Source: Kitasatospora phosalacinea
GTDB lineage: Bacteria; Actinomycetota; Actinomycetes; Streptomycetales; Streptomycetaceae
Length of the DNA stretch: 64,000 nt
NCBI RefSeq assembly: GCF_030268885.1
Contig: NZ_BSSA01000007.1
Span: forward strand, 186,001 to 250,000
Direction of reading: 5' to 3'
A program made the translations under genes and the position numbers. Positions 32,860-42,833 of this stretch are shown piece by piece. Positions within the stretch are counted from its first letter, which is position 1; the number at the start of each line of letters is the position of its first letter. The notes beneath the pieces are model-generated. The model worked only from the letters and a program-made list of their open reading frames with translations, searched no databases and was not told the origin of the DNA.

Positions 32860-32986
32860 AGGGGCGCGGGGAACTGCGCGGCCAGGTGAGCACGCACAGC
32901 CGGATCGCGACGCAGGATGATCACTTGCACCATCTCGCGACCCCGCTGACGTGCGACTCCCGAAGCGCGCAGTTCCCCGCGCCCCT
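32860..32986. repeat. Inverted pair of a Streptomyces intergenic repeat
   Basis: The 20-base core GGGGCGCGGGGAACTGCGCG ends at 32880 and its exact reverse complement starts at 32966, about 85 bases apart, between the convergent HelD-like and cutC genes. A degenerate copy lies at 32817-32840 and a related GGGCGCGAGGAACTGCGCG occurs at 47319-47337. Such sequences are scattered in streptomycete intergenic regions, usually at transcript ends, and could pair as a terminator stem here. Confidence 0.6.
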
Positions 32987-33037
32987 GTCTGCACCATCCC
33001 GCCCGCGCCCCTGTCGGTGCGCGCGTCCGGTCTCGGC

Positions 33038-33724
33038 TCAGGTGCCGATGAGCTCGCGCCACTGCGCGACCTTCGCCGGGTCGACCGCACCCGCCCAGCC
33101 GCCCTCGCGGACCGCGCCGCCGATGTGGAAGGCGTCGAGGCCCGCGGCGCGGAGCTCGGGGACGTGCTCGGTGCGCAGGCCGCCGCCGACCAGGATCTGC
33201 TGGCGGTAGCCGGGCTCCCCGGACTTGGCGAGTTCGCCGAGCAGGACCTCGCGCCCGGCGTCGACGCCCGCCGCCGCGCCGGAGGTGAGGAAGGTGTCGA
33301 GGCCGGGGAGGTCGGCCACCGCGGCGCGGACCTCGGAGCGGTCGGCGCTGTGGTCGATGGCCCGGTGGAAGGTCCAGCGGCAGCCGGCGACGGCGTCGGC
33401 GACCGCCCGGGTCGCGGCGAGGTCGACCGCGCCGTCGGGGGTGAGGAAGCCGAGCACGAACTCCTCGGCGCCCTCGGCCCGCAGGGCGGCGGTGCGGGCG
33501 AGCAGGTCCTCGAGGTCGCCGGGGGTGAAGCCGTCGCGGATGCGGAGCATGACGCGCAGCGGGAGGTCGACGGCGGCGCGGATCGCGGCGAAGTCCGCGA
33601 CCGAGGGGGTGAGTCCGTCGGCGGCCATGTCGGTGACCAGTTCGAGGCGGTCGGCGCCGGCCGATTCGGCGGCCCGGGCGTCCTGGGGGGTCAGCGCGAT
33701 GACTTCGAACATTGGTCTAGACAT
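33038..33724 (-). CDS. cutC: CutC-family TIM-barrel protein
   Basis: A 228-residue protein of the CutC family, named for copper homeostasis, but of uncertain biochemical role. Family features are FEVIALTPQDARAAESAGADRLELV, GLTPSVADF, LRVMLRIRDGF, WTFHRAID and IGGAVRE. The start is probably the ATG at 33724 (MSRPMFEVIAL); a second in-frame ATG is at 33712, and neither has a clear ribosome-binding site, so the mRNA may be leaderless. A DasR-type palindrome overlaps this start, suggesting control by amino-sugar supply. The gene converges on the HelD-like gene. Confidence 0.85.
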   Translation of the reverse strand: MSRPMFEVIALTPQDARAAESAGADRLELVTDMAADGLTPSVADFAAIRAAVDLPLRVMLRIRDGFTPGDLEDLLARTAALRAEGAEEFVLGFLTPDGAVDLAATRAVADAVAGCRWTFHRAIDHSADRSEVRAAVADLPGLDTFLTSGAAAGVDAGREVLLGELAKSGEPGYRQQILVGGGLRTEHVPELRAAGLDAFHIGGAVREGGWAGAVDPAKVAQWRELIGT

Positions 33725-33726
33725 AT
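33711..33726. promoter_or_regulatory. DasR-like operator overlapping the cutC start
   Basis: ATTGGTCTAGACATAT matches 12 of 16 positions of the DasR consensus ACTGGTCTAGACCACT and keeps the symmetrical core TGGTCTAGACA. It covers both candidate ATG codons of cutC. A binding protein here would block a promoter placed at the extreme 5' end. Inference from sequence only. Confidence 0.55.
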
Positions 33727-33844
33727 CCGATAGCCTGCCACATCGGCAGGCCCCGGGCGAGCCCCCACCGCCGTTCGGCCCCGGTTCCTCCCCCGTTCGC
33801 GTCCCGCTCGCGCCCCGTTCGTCCTGCTCGTCCCGCTCGTCCCG

Positions 33845-34825
33845 CTAGGCGGCCCCCGCCCGTCCGACCTGACGGGTCGCCAGGGCCTGCCCGGTCAGCA
33901 GCAGGCCCGTCGCACCGGCCACCGCCAGGGGCGCCAGCCGCCACACCCCGCCGACCTGCTCCCAGAGGCTGAACAGGCTAAACCAGGCGGTCAGCGGCAG
34001 CACGGCCAGGCCGAGCGCCGCGGGCAGCAGCCGTCCGCGGGCGGCGCACAGGAGCAGCAGCAGCGGGGCGAGCAGGAGCAGCAGCGGCGTCCACCCGTCC
34101 ATCAGGTGCCAGCTGTCGTAGCCGCCCTGAGCCCTCGTCACCAGCAGACCGGTGCCCGCGCCGATCGCGACCGGCAGGCGGCCGGGGCGTTCCAGCAGGT
34201 CGGCGGGGGCGGCCAGGATCAGGGCGCCCGCGGCGAGGTAGGGCAGCAGGGCGGTGGCGTCCAGGAGCAGCAGCCAGACGTTGGCCTCGGTGAGCCAGGG
34301 GCCCTCGGGGGCGACGTTGGCGGTCAGCAGCCGGATGCCGAGCCGGACGGCGGCCAGCAGCACGACCGTCCCGGCCAGCGTGCGGACCGCCCGCCAGGCG
34401 CCGAGGGCGGCGGCGACGGCCAGCAGGGCGGGGACGACGGTCAGGCCGAGCAGGGCGAGGCGGTCGGGCAGCTGCTGCCACGGGACGTCGAACCCGGAGC
34501 GGGCCGCGTCGGCGACCCGCCAGTAGCGGGTGTCGCCGGGCAGCGCGACGAGTCCGCACAGGGTGCCGGCCAGCAGCGGGGCGGCGGCGGCGAGCAGGCG
34601 GCCGCCGAGCGCGGTGGAGGTGAGCCCGGTGCGCAGCCGCAGGCCGTACGCGGCGAGGTCGAGCGCCTCCCGGGCGGTGCCGAGGCGGCCGGCCCCGGCG
34701 GTGGTGTCGGCGAACACCTCGGCGAGTTCGGCGCCCCGGTCGCGGCGGTAGCGGGACGGGTAGAGCGCGAGGACGGCGCGCAGCGCGACGCCGCCGCGGT
34801 GCCCACCGGGTGCGACGGTGCTCAT
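33845..34825 (-). CDS. Multi-pass membrane protein encoded after PadR
   Basis: A 326-residue membrane protein with about eight helices and a cytosolic N-terminal amphipathic region containing LALYPSRYRRDRGAELAEVFADT, a pattern shared with proteins that follow PadR regulators in actinobacteria. The start ATG at 34825 overlaps the PadR stop by four bases (ATGA), so the two are translationally coupled. No transport or enzyme motif is recognised. It most likely belongs to the same control unit as the ABC transporter upstream, but its function is unknown. Confidence 0.75.
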   Translation of the reverse strand: MSTVAPGGHRGGVALRAVLALYPSRYRRDRGAELAEVFADTTAGAGRLGTAREALDLAAYGLRLRTGLTSTALGGRLLAAAAPLLAGTLCGLVALPGDTRYWRVADAARSGFDVPWQQLPDRLALLGLTVVPALLAVAAALGAWRAVRTLAGTVVLLAAVRLGIRLLTANVAPEGPWLTEANVWLLLLDATALLPYLAAGALILAAPADLLERPGRLPVAIGAGTGLLVTRAQGGYDSWHLMDGWTPLLLLLAPLLLLLCAARGRLLPAALGLAVLPLTAWFSLFSLWEQVGGVWRLAPLAVAGATGLLLTGQALATRQVGRAGAA

Positions 34826-35166
34826 GCGGTGGCCCCCCGGGGCGCGGCGGCGCCGCCGAGGCGGCGCTGGGCCTCGGCGGCGACGGAGCGGAGGCGTTCG
34901 GCCTCGGCGGCGAGCAGGTCGCGCCCGTCGCCGGTGAGGGCGTACGTGCGGCGGGCCCGGCCGTCGACGACCTCCTCGGCGGCGACCTCGATCAGGCCCT
35001 GCTGGAGCAGCCGGTCGAGCGCGCCGTACAGGGTGCCGGTGCGCATCTTCACCCGCCCCCCGGAGATCGCGTCGACCTCCTGGATCAGCGCGTACCCGTG
35101 CCGGGGGGCGTCCGCGAGGGCGGTGAGCAGCAGCAGGGTGGGTTCCTGCAGGGCGCGTTCGGTCAT
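34822..35166 (-). CDS. PadR-family transcriptional regulator
   Basis: A 114-residue winged-helix repressor. LLLLTALADAPRHGYALIQEV, GTLYGALDRLLQQGLIE and RRTYALTGDGRDLLAAEAERL are PadR family hallmarks, followed by the C-terminal dimerisation helix. PadR proteins usually repress their own gene and a nearby transporter and respond to hydrophobic drugs. It lies 93 bases downstream of the ABC permease gene and overlaps the next membrane gene by four bases, a layout consistent with control of that transporter. An A/T-rich TACATATAT sits just upstream of its start. Confidence 0.88.
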   Translation of the reverse strand: MTERALQEPTLLLLTALADAPRHGYALIQEVDAISGGRVKMRTGTLYGALDRLLQQGLIEVAAEEVVDGRARRTYALTGDGRDLLAAEAERLRSVAAEAQRRLGGAAAPRGATA

Positions 35167-35190
35167 GCACCTACATATATCGCCGACCGT
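35167..35190 (-). promoter_or_regulatory. Possible PadR operator at its own promoter
   Basis: The sequence immediately upstream of the padR start (minus strand CGATATATGTAGG) is AT-rich within a very GC-rich genome and shares TATGTA with the palindrome before the ABC operon. Tentative. Confidence 0.3.
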
Positions 35191-35259
35191 CCTATCGGCG
35201 CCAGCCCCGGCCGCGGCGGTCCCCGCCCGTCCCCGCGGTGCCCACCCCGGCGGCGGTGC

Positions 35260-37959
35260 CTACCCCCGCCACCCCGCGGGGTCGTCCCGGCGCAGCGCGC
35301 CCAGCACCCCGGCCAGCAGCGGCAGTCCCAGGGCGAGCAGCGCGATCGTCGCCCACGGGGCGTCGGCGGCGCTGACCGCGGGGCCGCCCAGCACCCCGGC
35401 GGCCCGGGAGCGCAGCAGGGCGAAGGCGGGGACGAAGCCGCTGACGGTGCCGAGCAGCGCGCCGAGCAGGGCGATCAGGGCGGCCTGCAGCCCGGCGACG
35501 GTGCGCCGGGTGCGCGGCCGGGCGCCGATCGCGGAGAGCAGGGCGCGTTCGCGGCGGGCGTCGGCGGCGGCCAGGGCGGTGGAGACCACGGCGGCGCCGA
35601 GCACGACCAGCGCGGCGAAGCCGCCGAGCGCGATCCGCACCGTGCTGTCCTGCGGGGTGAAGCCGCGCTCCACGCCGAACTCGGCGTGCGGGGCGAGCCG
35701 GGCGACGGTGGCGGCGGCGCGCTGCTCGGCGCGCTCGCCCACCGGCGCGGACGGCAGCCAGAGGGCCCCGGCGGGTTCGACCGCCAGGCCCAGCCCGCGG
35801 ACCGCCTCGGGCGAGACCACCAGCGGGGCGTAGCGCTGCGCGGCCGGGCGCTCGACCAGCACGGCGTCGACCCGCAGCTCGCGCACCTGCTGCCCGGCGC
35901 CCTGCATCCGCAGCACGGCCCGGCCCTCGTGCAGGTAGGACGGGTCGGTGACCACGGCCTTCCCGGCGAGCAGCGCCGCCTCCGCGGCCGGGTCGTGCAG
36001 CGCCAGCAGGTTGTGCAGCGCGGCGCGGTCGCCGACCACGGCGGGACGGGTGACGTCCTCGCCGTAGCGCGGGCCGCCGACGGCGTACACCAGGCCCTTG
36101 CAGCCCTCGCAGAAGACGTACGCGGCCTCGTACAGGTCGGCGCGTTCGCCGAGGTCCGGCAGGTCCTGCGGCAGGGCGGTGCGCAGTTGCGCCATCGCGT
36201 CCCCGTCGCCGTGCAGGGTGAGGCGGACGGCGCCGACGGGCTGTTCCAGCCGGTAGGCGGCCCGGTCCTGGACCTCCGCGCCGGTGGAGTGCACGCCGAC
36301 GGCGACCGCGCCGGCCACGGCGGCGAGCACGGCGGCCACCGCGGGGGCGGTGCGGGTGCGGTGCCGGGCGGCGTCGCGCAGGGCGAGGCGGGGGCCCACC
36401 GGGAGGTGGCGGGCGAGGCGGCCGAGCAGGGCCAGCAGCAGCGGGGTGAACAGCAGCAGGCCGAGTTCGGCGAGCACCGCGCCGCCCAGCACGGCGAGGG
36501 TGCGCACGCTCAGCCCGGCCAGCACCGGCGGTCCGGCGACCGGCCCGGCGACCGCCCCGTACAGGGCCAGCGCGGCGCCGGACAGGACGGCGGCCAGGCC
36601 GAGCAGCGGGGCGCGGCGGGAGGTGCGGCGCTGCGGGTCGCGGTCGGTGAGGCCGGCCAGCACCTCGCGGCGTCCGGCCTGCAGCGCGGGCAGCAGGGCG
36701 GCGAGCAGGGCGGTGGCGACGCCGACGGCGGCGATGGCCAGCAGTTCGGCGGGGCGCAGCGCGAGGTGGCCGAACCGGCTGCCGCCGCGCTCCTCGATCC
36801 ACGGGCGCAGGGCGGCGACCAGGCCGGTGCCGAGCAGGCCGCCGAGCGCGGCGCCGAGGGCGCCGAGCACCAGGCCGCCGCCGAGCACCACGGCCCGCAC
36901 GTGTCCGGGTCGGCCACCGGCCGCACCGAGCAGGGCGAGCTGGCGGCGGGCCCGGCGGGCGCCGACGGCGAACGCCGGTCCGGCCAGCAGGGCGACCTCC
37001 AGCAGGGCCATCGCGGCGGTGGTGGCGGCGGTCATCAGGGTGCGTTCGCGCTCGTCCTGCGCGCCGACGGCCTCCTGCCGCTCCAGCGCCTCGGCGGGCG
37101 GGTGGGCGGCGACCTGACGGCTGGCCAGGGTGTAGCCGTACGCGTTGAGTTCGCGCACCCGCGACCAGTCGAGGGAGGCACCGGCGGGCAGGGTGACCAG
37201 CCAGGCGGCCTTGCGGACGGCGGCCTGTTCGGCGGACGGGGTCTGCGGGGCGAGCCCGGCGGCGACCTGCGCCTCGTCCAGCTGCCGGTACAACTCGCCC
37301 GGGCGGGCGACGAGTTCGACGGCCTTCAGGTCGCCGGGGTGCTCGACGGTGCCGGTGAGGGTGAACGGGGTCGACTCCAGGCCGCGGACGGTGACGGCGT
37401 CGCCGATCCGCAGCCCGGTGGCGTCCAGGAACGCCCGGGTGGCGGCGGCCTCGTGCGCGGCGGCGGGGGCGCGGCCGGTGACCAGGTCGATCCGGCCCCG
37501 CCAGAGCCCGCCGGTCAGGTCGGCCTCGAAGGTGTCGACGGGGGCCAGGCCGTCGGCGGTGCGGACGGCGGCGACCGGGCCGGTGCGGGCCGGGGTCAGG
37601 GTGCTGCCGGGTGGCAGCAACTCACCGAGCAGGACGGTCGGTTCGGTGTCGGTGGCGCGCTTCTGCTCGGCACCGGGCGCGGCGTCGGGGCGCTGCGGCA
37701 GGGTGCGGACGCCGTCGGCGGGGAACACCGCCTGCTCGATCGTCCGGCCCGGGTCGTACGCGCCGACCAGGGCGTCGGCCCGGCCCATCAGCCGGTCGGC
37801 GCGCTGCTCGGCGGTCAGCTGTCCGCTGCGGTGCACCACGTCGACGCCGGTCGCGCCGAGCACCGGCAGCGCGATCATCGCGGCGACCAGGGCGCTGCGG
37901 CCCTTGGCCCGCCAGGCGTCTCGGCGCGCGATCCGCAGCACCGCCCGCAGGCCGCTCAC
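35260..37959 (-). CDS. FtsX/MacB-type ABC transporter permease
   Basis: An 899-residue membrane protein with eight to ten helices in two FtsX-like halves: LRIARRDAWRAKGRSALVAAMIALPV at the N-terminus, a large extracytoplasmic loop, then three-helix bundles (AMALLEVALLAGPAFAVGARRARRQLALLGAAGG and LALGGFAALVVLG ... ALLSAIGARPRTRRTVAG). This is typical of macrolide or lipid exporters. Its GTG start overlaps the stop of the ATPase gene (GTGA), so subunits are made in a fixed ratio. Substrate is unknown; antibiotic or antimicrobial-peptide export is only suggested by the PadR neighbour. Confidence 0.82.
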   Translation of the reverse strand: MSGLRAVLRIARRDAWRAKGRSALVAAMIALPVLGATGVDVVHRSGQLTAEQRADRLMGRADALVGAYDPGRTIEQAVFPADGVRTLPQRPDAAPGAEQKRATDTEPTVLLGELLPPGSTLTPARTGPVAAVRTADGLAPVDTFEADLTGGLWRGRIDLVTGRAPAAAHEAAATRAFLDATGLRIGDAVTVRGLESTPFTLTGTVEHPGDLKAVELVARPGELYRQLDEAQVAAGLAPQTPSAEQAAVRKAAWLVTLPAGASLDWSRVRELNAYGYTLASRQVAAHPPAEALERQEAVGAQDERERTLMTAATTAAMALLEVALLAGPAFAVGARRARRQLALLGAAGGRPGHVRAVVLGGGLVLGALGAALGGLLGTGLVAALRPWIEERGGSRFGHLALRPAELLAIAAVGVATALLAALLPALQAGRREVLAGLTDRDPQRRTSRRAPLLGLAAVLSGAALALYGAVAGPVAGPPVLAGLSVRTLAVLGGAVLAELGLLLFTPLLLALLGRLARHLPVGPRLALRDAARHRTRTAPAVAAVLAAVAGAVAVGVHSTGAEVQDRAAYRLEQPVGAVRLTLHGDGDAMAQLRTALPQDLPDLGERADLYEAAYVFCEGCKGLVYAVGGPRYGEDVTRPAVVGDRAALHNLLALHDPAAEAALLAGKAVVTDPSYLHEGRAVLRMQGAGQQVRELRVDAVLVERPAAQRYAPLVVSPEAVRGLGLAVEPAGALWLPSAPVGERAEQRAAATVARLAPHAEFGVERGFTPQDSTVRIALGGFAALVVLGAAVVSTALAAADARRERALLSAIGARPRTRRTVAGLQAALIALLGALLGTVSGFVPAFALLRSRAAGVLGGPAVSAADAPWATIALLALGLPLLAGVLGALRRDDPAGWRG

Positions 37960-38672
37960 CGGCGCACCGCCCCGGCGGCGCGCTGCTCGTCGACGATCCG
38001 GCCGTCGCGCAGGAGGACCACCCGGTCCGCCCAGGCGGCGTGGGCGGCGTCGTGGGTGACCATCATGACGGCCGCCCCGGCGTCGCAGCGGGCCCGCAGC
38101 ACCTCCAGCACCGCCTCGCCGGTCGCCGAGTCCAGCGCCCCGGTGGGCTCGTCCGCCAGCACCAGCCGCCGCTGCCCGGACAGCGCCCGGCCGATCGCGA
38201 CGCGCTGCTGCTGGCCGCCGGACATGTCCTCCGGGAAGCGGTCGGCGAGCTCGCCGATGCCGAGTTCGGCGAGCACGTCCAGCGCCTCGGCGCGGGCGGT
38301 GCGGGCCGACACCCCCTCCAGCTCCCGCGGCAGGGCGATGTTCTCGGCCGCGGTCAGGGCGGGCAGCAGGTTGTACGCCTGGAAGACGTAGCCCACCGAG
38401 CGGCGGCGCACGTCGGCCAGCGCGGCCCGGCCCAGGCCCTCCAGCGGGGTGCCCTCCACCAGGACCCGGCCGGTGGAGGGCCGGTCCAGGCCGCCGGCCA
38501 GCGCGAGCAGCGTGGACTTCCCCGAGCCGGACGGGCCCATCACGGCCAGGAACTCCCCGGCCCGCACCTCCAGGTCGATCGGGTGCAGCGCGTGCACCTC
38601 GGCCGCGCCCCGGCCGTGCACCCGCCCGACCCCCTCCAGGCGCAGCACGGCCTGCGCGTTCGATCCGGTCAT
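37956..38672 (-). CDS. ABC transporter ATP-binding protein, MacB/LolD type
   Basis: A 238-residue ATPase. Walker A is MGPSGSGKSTLL, the Q-loop is VGYVFQAYNLLPAL, the signature is MSGGQQQRVAIGRAL, Walker B is LVLADEPTGALDS and the H-loop is MMVTHDAAHA. YNLLP and EPTGALD are typical for LolD/MacB-like exporters. Start ATG 38672 has GAGGGGGAG upstream; an earlier in-frame ATG at 38705 would lie inside the palindromic operator. It is the first gene of the ATPase-permease pair and is translationally coupled to the permease. Confidence 0.9.
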   Translation of the reverse strand: MTGSNAQAVLRLEGVGRVHGRGAAEVHALHPIDLEVRAGEFLAVMGPSGSGKSTLLALAGGLDRPSTGRVLVEGTPLEGLGRAALADVRRRSVGYVFQAYNLLPALTAAENIALPRELEGVSARTARAEALDVLAELGIGELADRFPEDMSGGQQQRVAIGRALSGQRRLVLADEPTGALDSATGEAVLEVLRARCDAGAAVMMVTHDAAHAAWADRVVLLRDGRIVDEQRAAGAVRR

Positions 38673-38702
38673 GGCTCCCCCTCGCAACAGCGGAACGTCT
38701 TG

Positions 38703-38715
38703 CATACCGAGTATG
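38703..38715. promoter_or_regulatory. CATAC-CGA-GTATG palindrome before the ABC operon
   Basis: A perfect five-base inverted repeat with a three-base spacer, continuing into TATAG, lies 31 bases upstream of the ATPase start where the promoter is expected. It is the most probable operator for the PadR protein encoded at the other end of the cluster. Confidence 0.45.
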
Positions 38716-38812
38716 TATAGCCGCCGGACGCCCGTTACTCAAGTGTGCGGCATAAGTCGGCGAACTACCTATTGGACGGATCACACCCGCCGACCGGTTC
38801 CCAGGGAGCAGA

Positions 38813-39454
38813 ATGAGCGTCATGACCGCATCGCTGTCCGCTCGCTGGCACGACCTGCTCACCCGCTGCGGCGCCACCGCCGACCCCGAGCCCTACGTCC
38901 GCGACCTGCTCGCCCGCTGGGCCGAGCCGCAGCGCCGCTACCACACCACCACCCACCTCGAAGCCGTCCTCGACCGCGTCGACGAACTCGCCGCCCACGC
39001 CGACGACCCCGACGCCGTCCGGCTCGCCGCCTGGTTCCACGACGCCGTCTACCGGCCCGACCGCTCCGAGAACGAGGAGCGCAGCGCCGCCCTCGCCTGC
39101 CGCGCCCTGCGCGAGGCCGGCCTCCCCGAACCCCTCGTCCACGAGGTCGACCGCCTGGTCCGGCTCACCACCGACCACCACCCCGCCCCCGGCGACCGCA
39201 ACGGCGAGGTCCTCTGCGACGCCGACCTCGCCGTCCTCGGCGGCCCGCCCGAGGCGTACGCCGCCTACGCCGCCGCCGTCCGCGAGGAGTACTCCTTCGT
39301 CCCCCCGGACGCCTTCCGCGAGGGCCGCGCCACGGTCCTGCGCCAGCTCCTCGCGCTGCCCTCCCTCTACCGCACCCCCGAGGCCCACGCCCGCTACGAC
39401 GCCCGGGCCCGCGCGAACATGCACCGCGAACTCGCCGTCCTGGAGGAAGGCTGA
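38813..39454 (+). CDS. HD-domain metal-dependent phosphohydrolase-like protein
   Basis: A 213-residue cytosolic protein. RRYHTTTHLEAVLDRVDEL, AAWFHDAVYRPDRSENEERSA and LTTDHHPAPGDRNGEVLCDADLAVLG supply the histidine and aspartate ligands of an HD domain and match the family often annotated as predicted metal-dependent HD superfamily phosphohydrolase. A GGGAG lies six bases before ATG 38813, which decides that start over the ATG at 38822. Substrate unknown. It diverges from the ABC operon and may share control sequences with it. Confidence 0.85.
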   Translation: MSVMTASLSARWHDLLTRCGATADPEPYVRDLLARWAEPQRRYHTTTHLEAVLDRVDELAAHADDPDAVRLAAWFHDAVYRPDRSENEERSAALACRALREAGLPEPLVHEVDRLVRLTTDHHPAPGDRNGEVLCDADLAVLGGPPEAYAAYAAAVREEYSFVPPDAFREGRATVLRQLLALPSLYRTPEAHARYDARARANMHRELAVLEEG

Positions 39455-39571
39455 CCCCGCCCCCTCAGACCCCCCGCACCTCCCGCACCCGCAGCCCCGC
39501 CGGCGACACGTCACCGACCGGGTGCGACCACCCCCTGCCGCGCCCCGGCCGGTTCGGGGGGTCGACCGGGA

Positions 39572-39928
39572 TCACGCCAGCCCGCCGACCGGCGCGACCA
39601 CGACCCCGCGCTTGCCGCACACCCAGTGCGGATCGGGCCCGAGCTCCGGCTCCACCCCCAGCGCGTGCGGATCGTCCTCCTCCGCGCAGGCCGTGCACAG
39701 CGGCCAGCGCCCGTACGACTCCAGCAGCGCGTCCTGCACGTCCTGGGCCACCAGCCCGAGCACGAACTCGCACCCCGCGGGCCACTGTTCGAGCCACCAG
39801 CGGCGATGGGTGACGGCGTCCTCCACCAACGAGACGATCGCCGCCTCCGCGACGTCGCGGGCGGTGAGGTCGGCGAGGATCAGCGCCCGCGCGCGGTGCA
39901 GGGCGGCTTCGATGTCGGAACTGGCCAT
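39572..39928 (-). CDS. Conserved hypothetical protein with C-terminal cysteines
   Basis: A 118-residue cytoplasmic protein, mainly helical at the start (SDIEAALHRARALILADLTARDVAEAAIVSLVEDAV) followed by HRRWWLEQWPAGCEFVLGLVAQDVQDALLESYGRWPLCTACAEEDDPHAL and WVCGKRG. The Cys-x-x-Cys pair and the later Cys suggest a zinc knuckle. I recognise it as a conserved actinobacterial hypothetical without known function. ATG at 39928 is preferred over a GTG at 39946. It converges with the HD-domain gene. Confidence 0.7.
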   Translation of the reverse strand: MASSDIEAALHRARALILADLTARDVAEAAIVSLVEDAVTHRRWWLEQWPAGCEFVLGLVAQDVQDALLESYGRWPLCTACAEEDDPHALGVEPELGPDPHWVCGKRGVVVAPVGGLA

Positions 39929-40060
39929 CCGCCCATTGTCCCGCACCCCGCCACGGCAGCGGGAAGCGCACGTGCGCGTGGACCCGGTCGCGGTCGGGTT
40001 CCCCCACCGTCCCGCCCCGCCCCGTCCCGTCCCACGAAGGGGCGACCCGGGCGAGAACGC

Positions 40061-40096
40061 CGCGGGGGCGGCCTCCCGAAGGAGACCGCCCCCGCG
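40061..40096 (-). terminator. groEL terminator
   Basis: Sixteen-base arms (CGCGGGGGCGGCCTCC and GGAGACCGCCCCCGCG, one G-T pair) surround CGAA, about 33 bases after the groEL stop. Confidence 0.75.
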
Positions 40097-40128
40097 AACG
40101 AACGCGTGGAACGTCGGATCCCGGAGGA

Positions 40129-41898
<1,770 letters not shown>

Positions 41899-41907
41899 CG
41901 CCAATGA

Positions 41908-41934
41908 TTAGCACTCTCGGGTGGTGAGTGCAAG
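41908..41934 (-). promoter_or_regulatory. CIRCE element 2 (HrcA operator) of groEL
   Basis: TTAGCACTC, nine bases, then GAGTGCAAG. The left arm is perfect and the right arm differs at two positions. It is separated from element 1 by nine bases, so two HrcA dimers could sit side by side on the promoter. Confidence 0.85.
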
Positions 41935-41973
41935 CCCATGGGAACCCCCGCGGACGGGACCGCCGGAAAGGCC

Positions 41974-42018
41974 GACAGGCCCGCCCCGGACGCCGTGCGG
42001 CGTCGGGGCGGGCCTGTC
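41974..42018 (-). terminator. Long stem terminator of the csp gene
   Basis: GACAGGCCCGCCCCG-GACGCC pairs with GGCGTC-GGGGCGGGCCTGTC, leaving one bulged base in a stem of about 20 pairs, 46 bases beyond the csp stop codon. Confidence 0.8.
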
Positions 42019-42063
42019 AGTGCGTCTGGCGCGGTGCGTGCGGTCCTGCGGTCCGCCGGGACC

Positions 42064-42270
42064 TCAGGCGCCGGCGGCGCGGACCATGTCGGCCTGCGGG
42101 CCCTTCTGACCCTGCGAGATCTCGAACTCGACCCGCTGGCCCTCTTCCAGGGTGCGGTAGCCGTCCATCTGGATCGCGCTGTAGTGGACGAACACGTCCG
42201 CTCCACCGTCGACCGCGATGAAGCCGTAGCCCTTCTCGGCGTTGAACCACTTGACGGTGCCCTGAGCCAT
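42064..42270 (-). CDS. Cold-shock protein
   Basis: A 68-residue OB-fold RNA chaperone of canonical length. RNP1 is [13 protein letters not shown]2 is VFVHYSAI, and the start [10 protein letters not shown] is typical of Streptomyces Csp proteins (scoF/cspA type). It acts by melting RNA structures. GGGGAG is seen before the ATG at 42270. The gene is preceded by a more than 400-base region without genes that probably contains a long 5' leader and is followed by a long-stem terminator. Confidence 0.93.
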   Translation of the reverse strand: MAQGTVKWFNAEKGYGFIAVDGGADVFVHYSAIQMDGYRTLEEGQRVEFEISQGQKGPQADMVRAAGA

Positions 42271-42770
42271 TCCGAACTCCCCTTGTGCTGTGCTGGCCCT
42301 TCAGAGATCCGCGGGACGCGGACCCGGAGGTCTGGAAGGCCGGCCTGGGGACTCCCCCCCGTACGGCGCAGCCTCTGTCGCGGCTGAATGTATCCGGATA
42401 TGCGCCCTGTGCAACAGGCCCAATTTCCGGGGAAAGTCCGGGCGGCGCAGGGGATATGACGGGGCGAAAGGAACATCGGCCGACAATTGCCACCGGACAT
42501 AACGGACGCGTCACCGCAAAACGCCGGAACAATTCTGACGGCGGCCTGACAGAACGGGCGGCAAGCTGTCCGGCGCTTGTCTCAGCGCGCGGGACGGAAC
42601 GGGGTCCTGCACGGGCGGGGCGCGGTGCGGAAATCGATGATTGAACCGGGCCGCGGAGGGGAAACGGCCCTGACCGGCACTCTACTCCCCGCCGCCGGGC
42701 GGAATTCCGGCGCCCCACTCGGCGGGAAAACCGCAGGTGCCCGGGCCATTGCCCCCGACCCGCACACGAA
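42271..42770 (-). other. Long untranslated region upstream of csp
   Basis: About 500 bases lacking any supportable gene, in which short A/T-rich patches (for example around 42420-42540: CCAATTTCC, GACAATTGCC, GAACAATTC) contrast with the otherwise GC-rich window. This is consistent with a promoter and long 5' leader of the cold-shock gene, as is known for cspA-type genes, but no transcript start can be placed. Confidence 0.4.
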
Positions 42771-42815
42771 GCCGCCGTCCGGTCCGGAAAATTGAATTCC
42801 GAACCAAACGGCGGC
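42771..42815 (-). terminator. Terminator of the thrC-cysO operon
   Basis: Left arm GCCGCCGTCCGGTCCGGAA and right arm TTCCGAACCAAACGGCGGC match at 16 of 19 positions around an AT-rich loop. It starts 19 bases past the stop of the sulfur-carrier gene. Confidence 0.65.
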
Positions 42816-42833
42816 CGTGGGAATGCGGGGCGG

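Noticed and set aside
34810..38391. Long open frame opposite the ABC transporter genes
   Set aside because: Repetitive Gly/Gln/Ala composition and no motifs; the minus-strand frames carry Walker and FtsX features.
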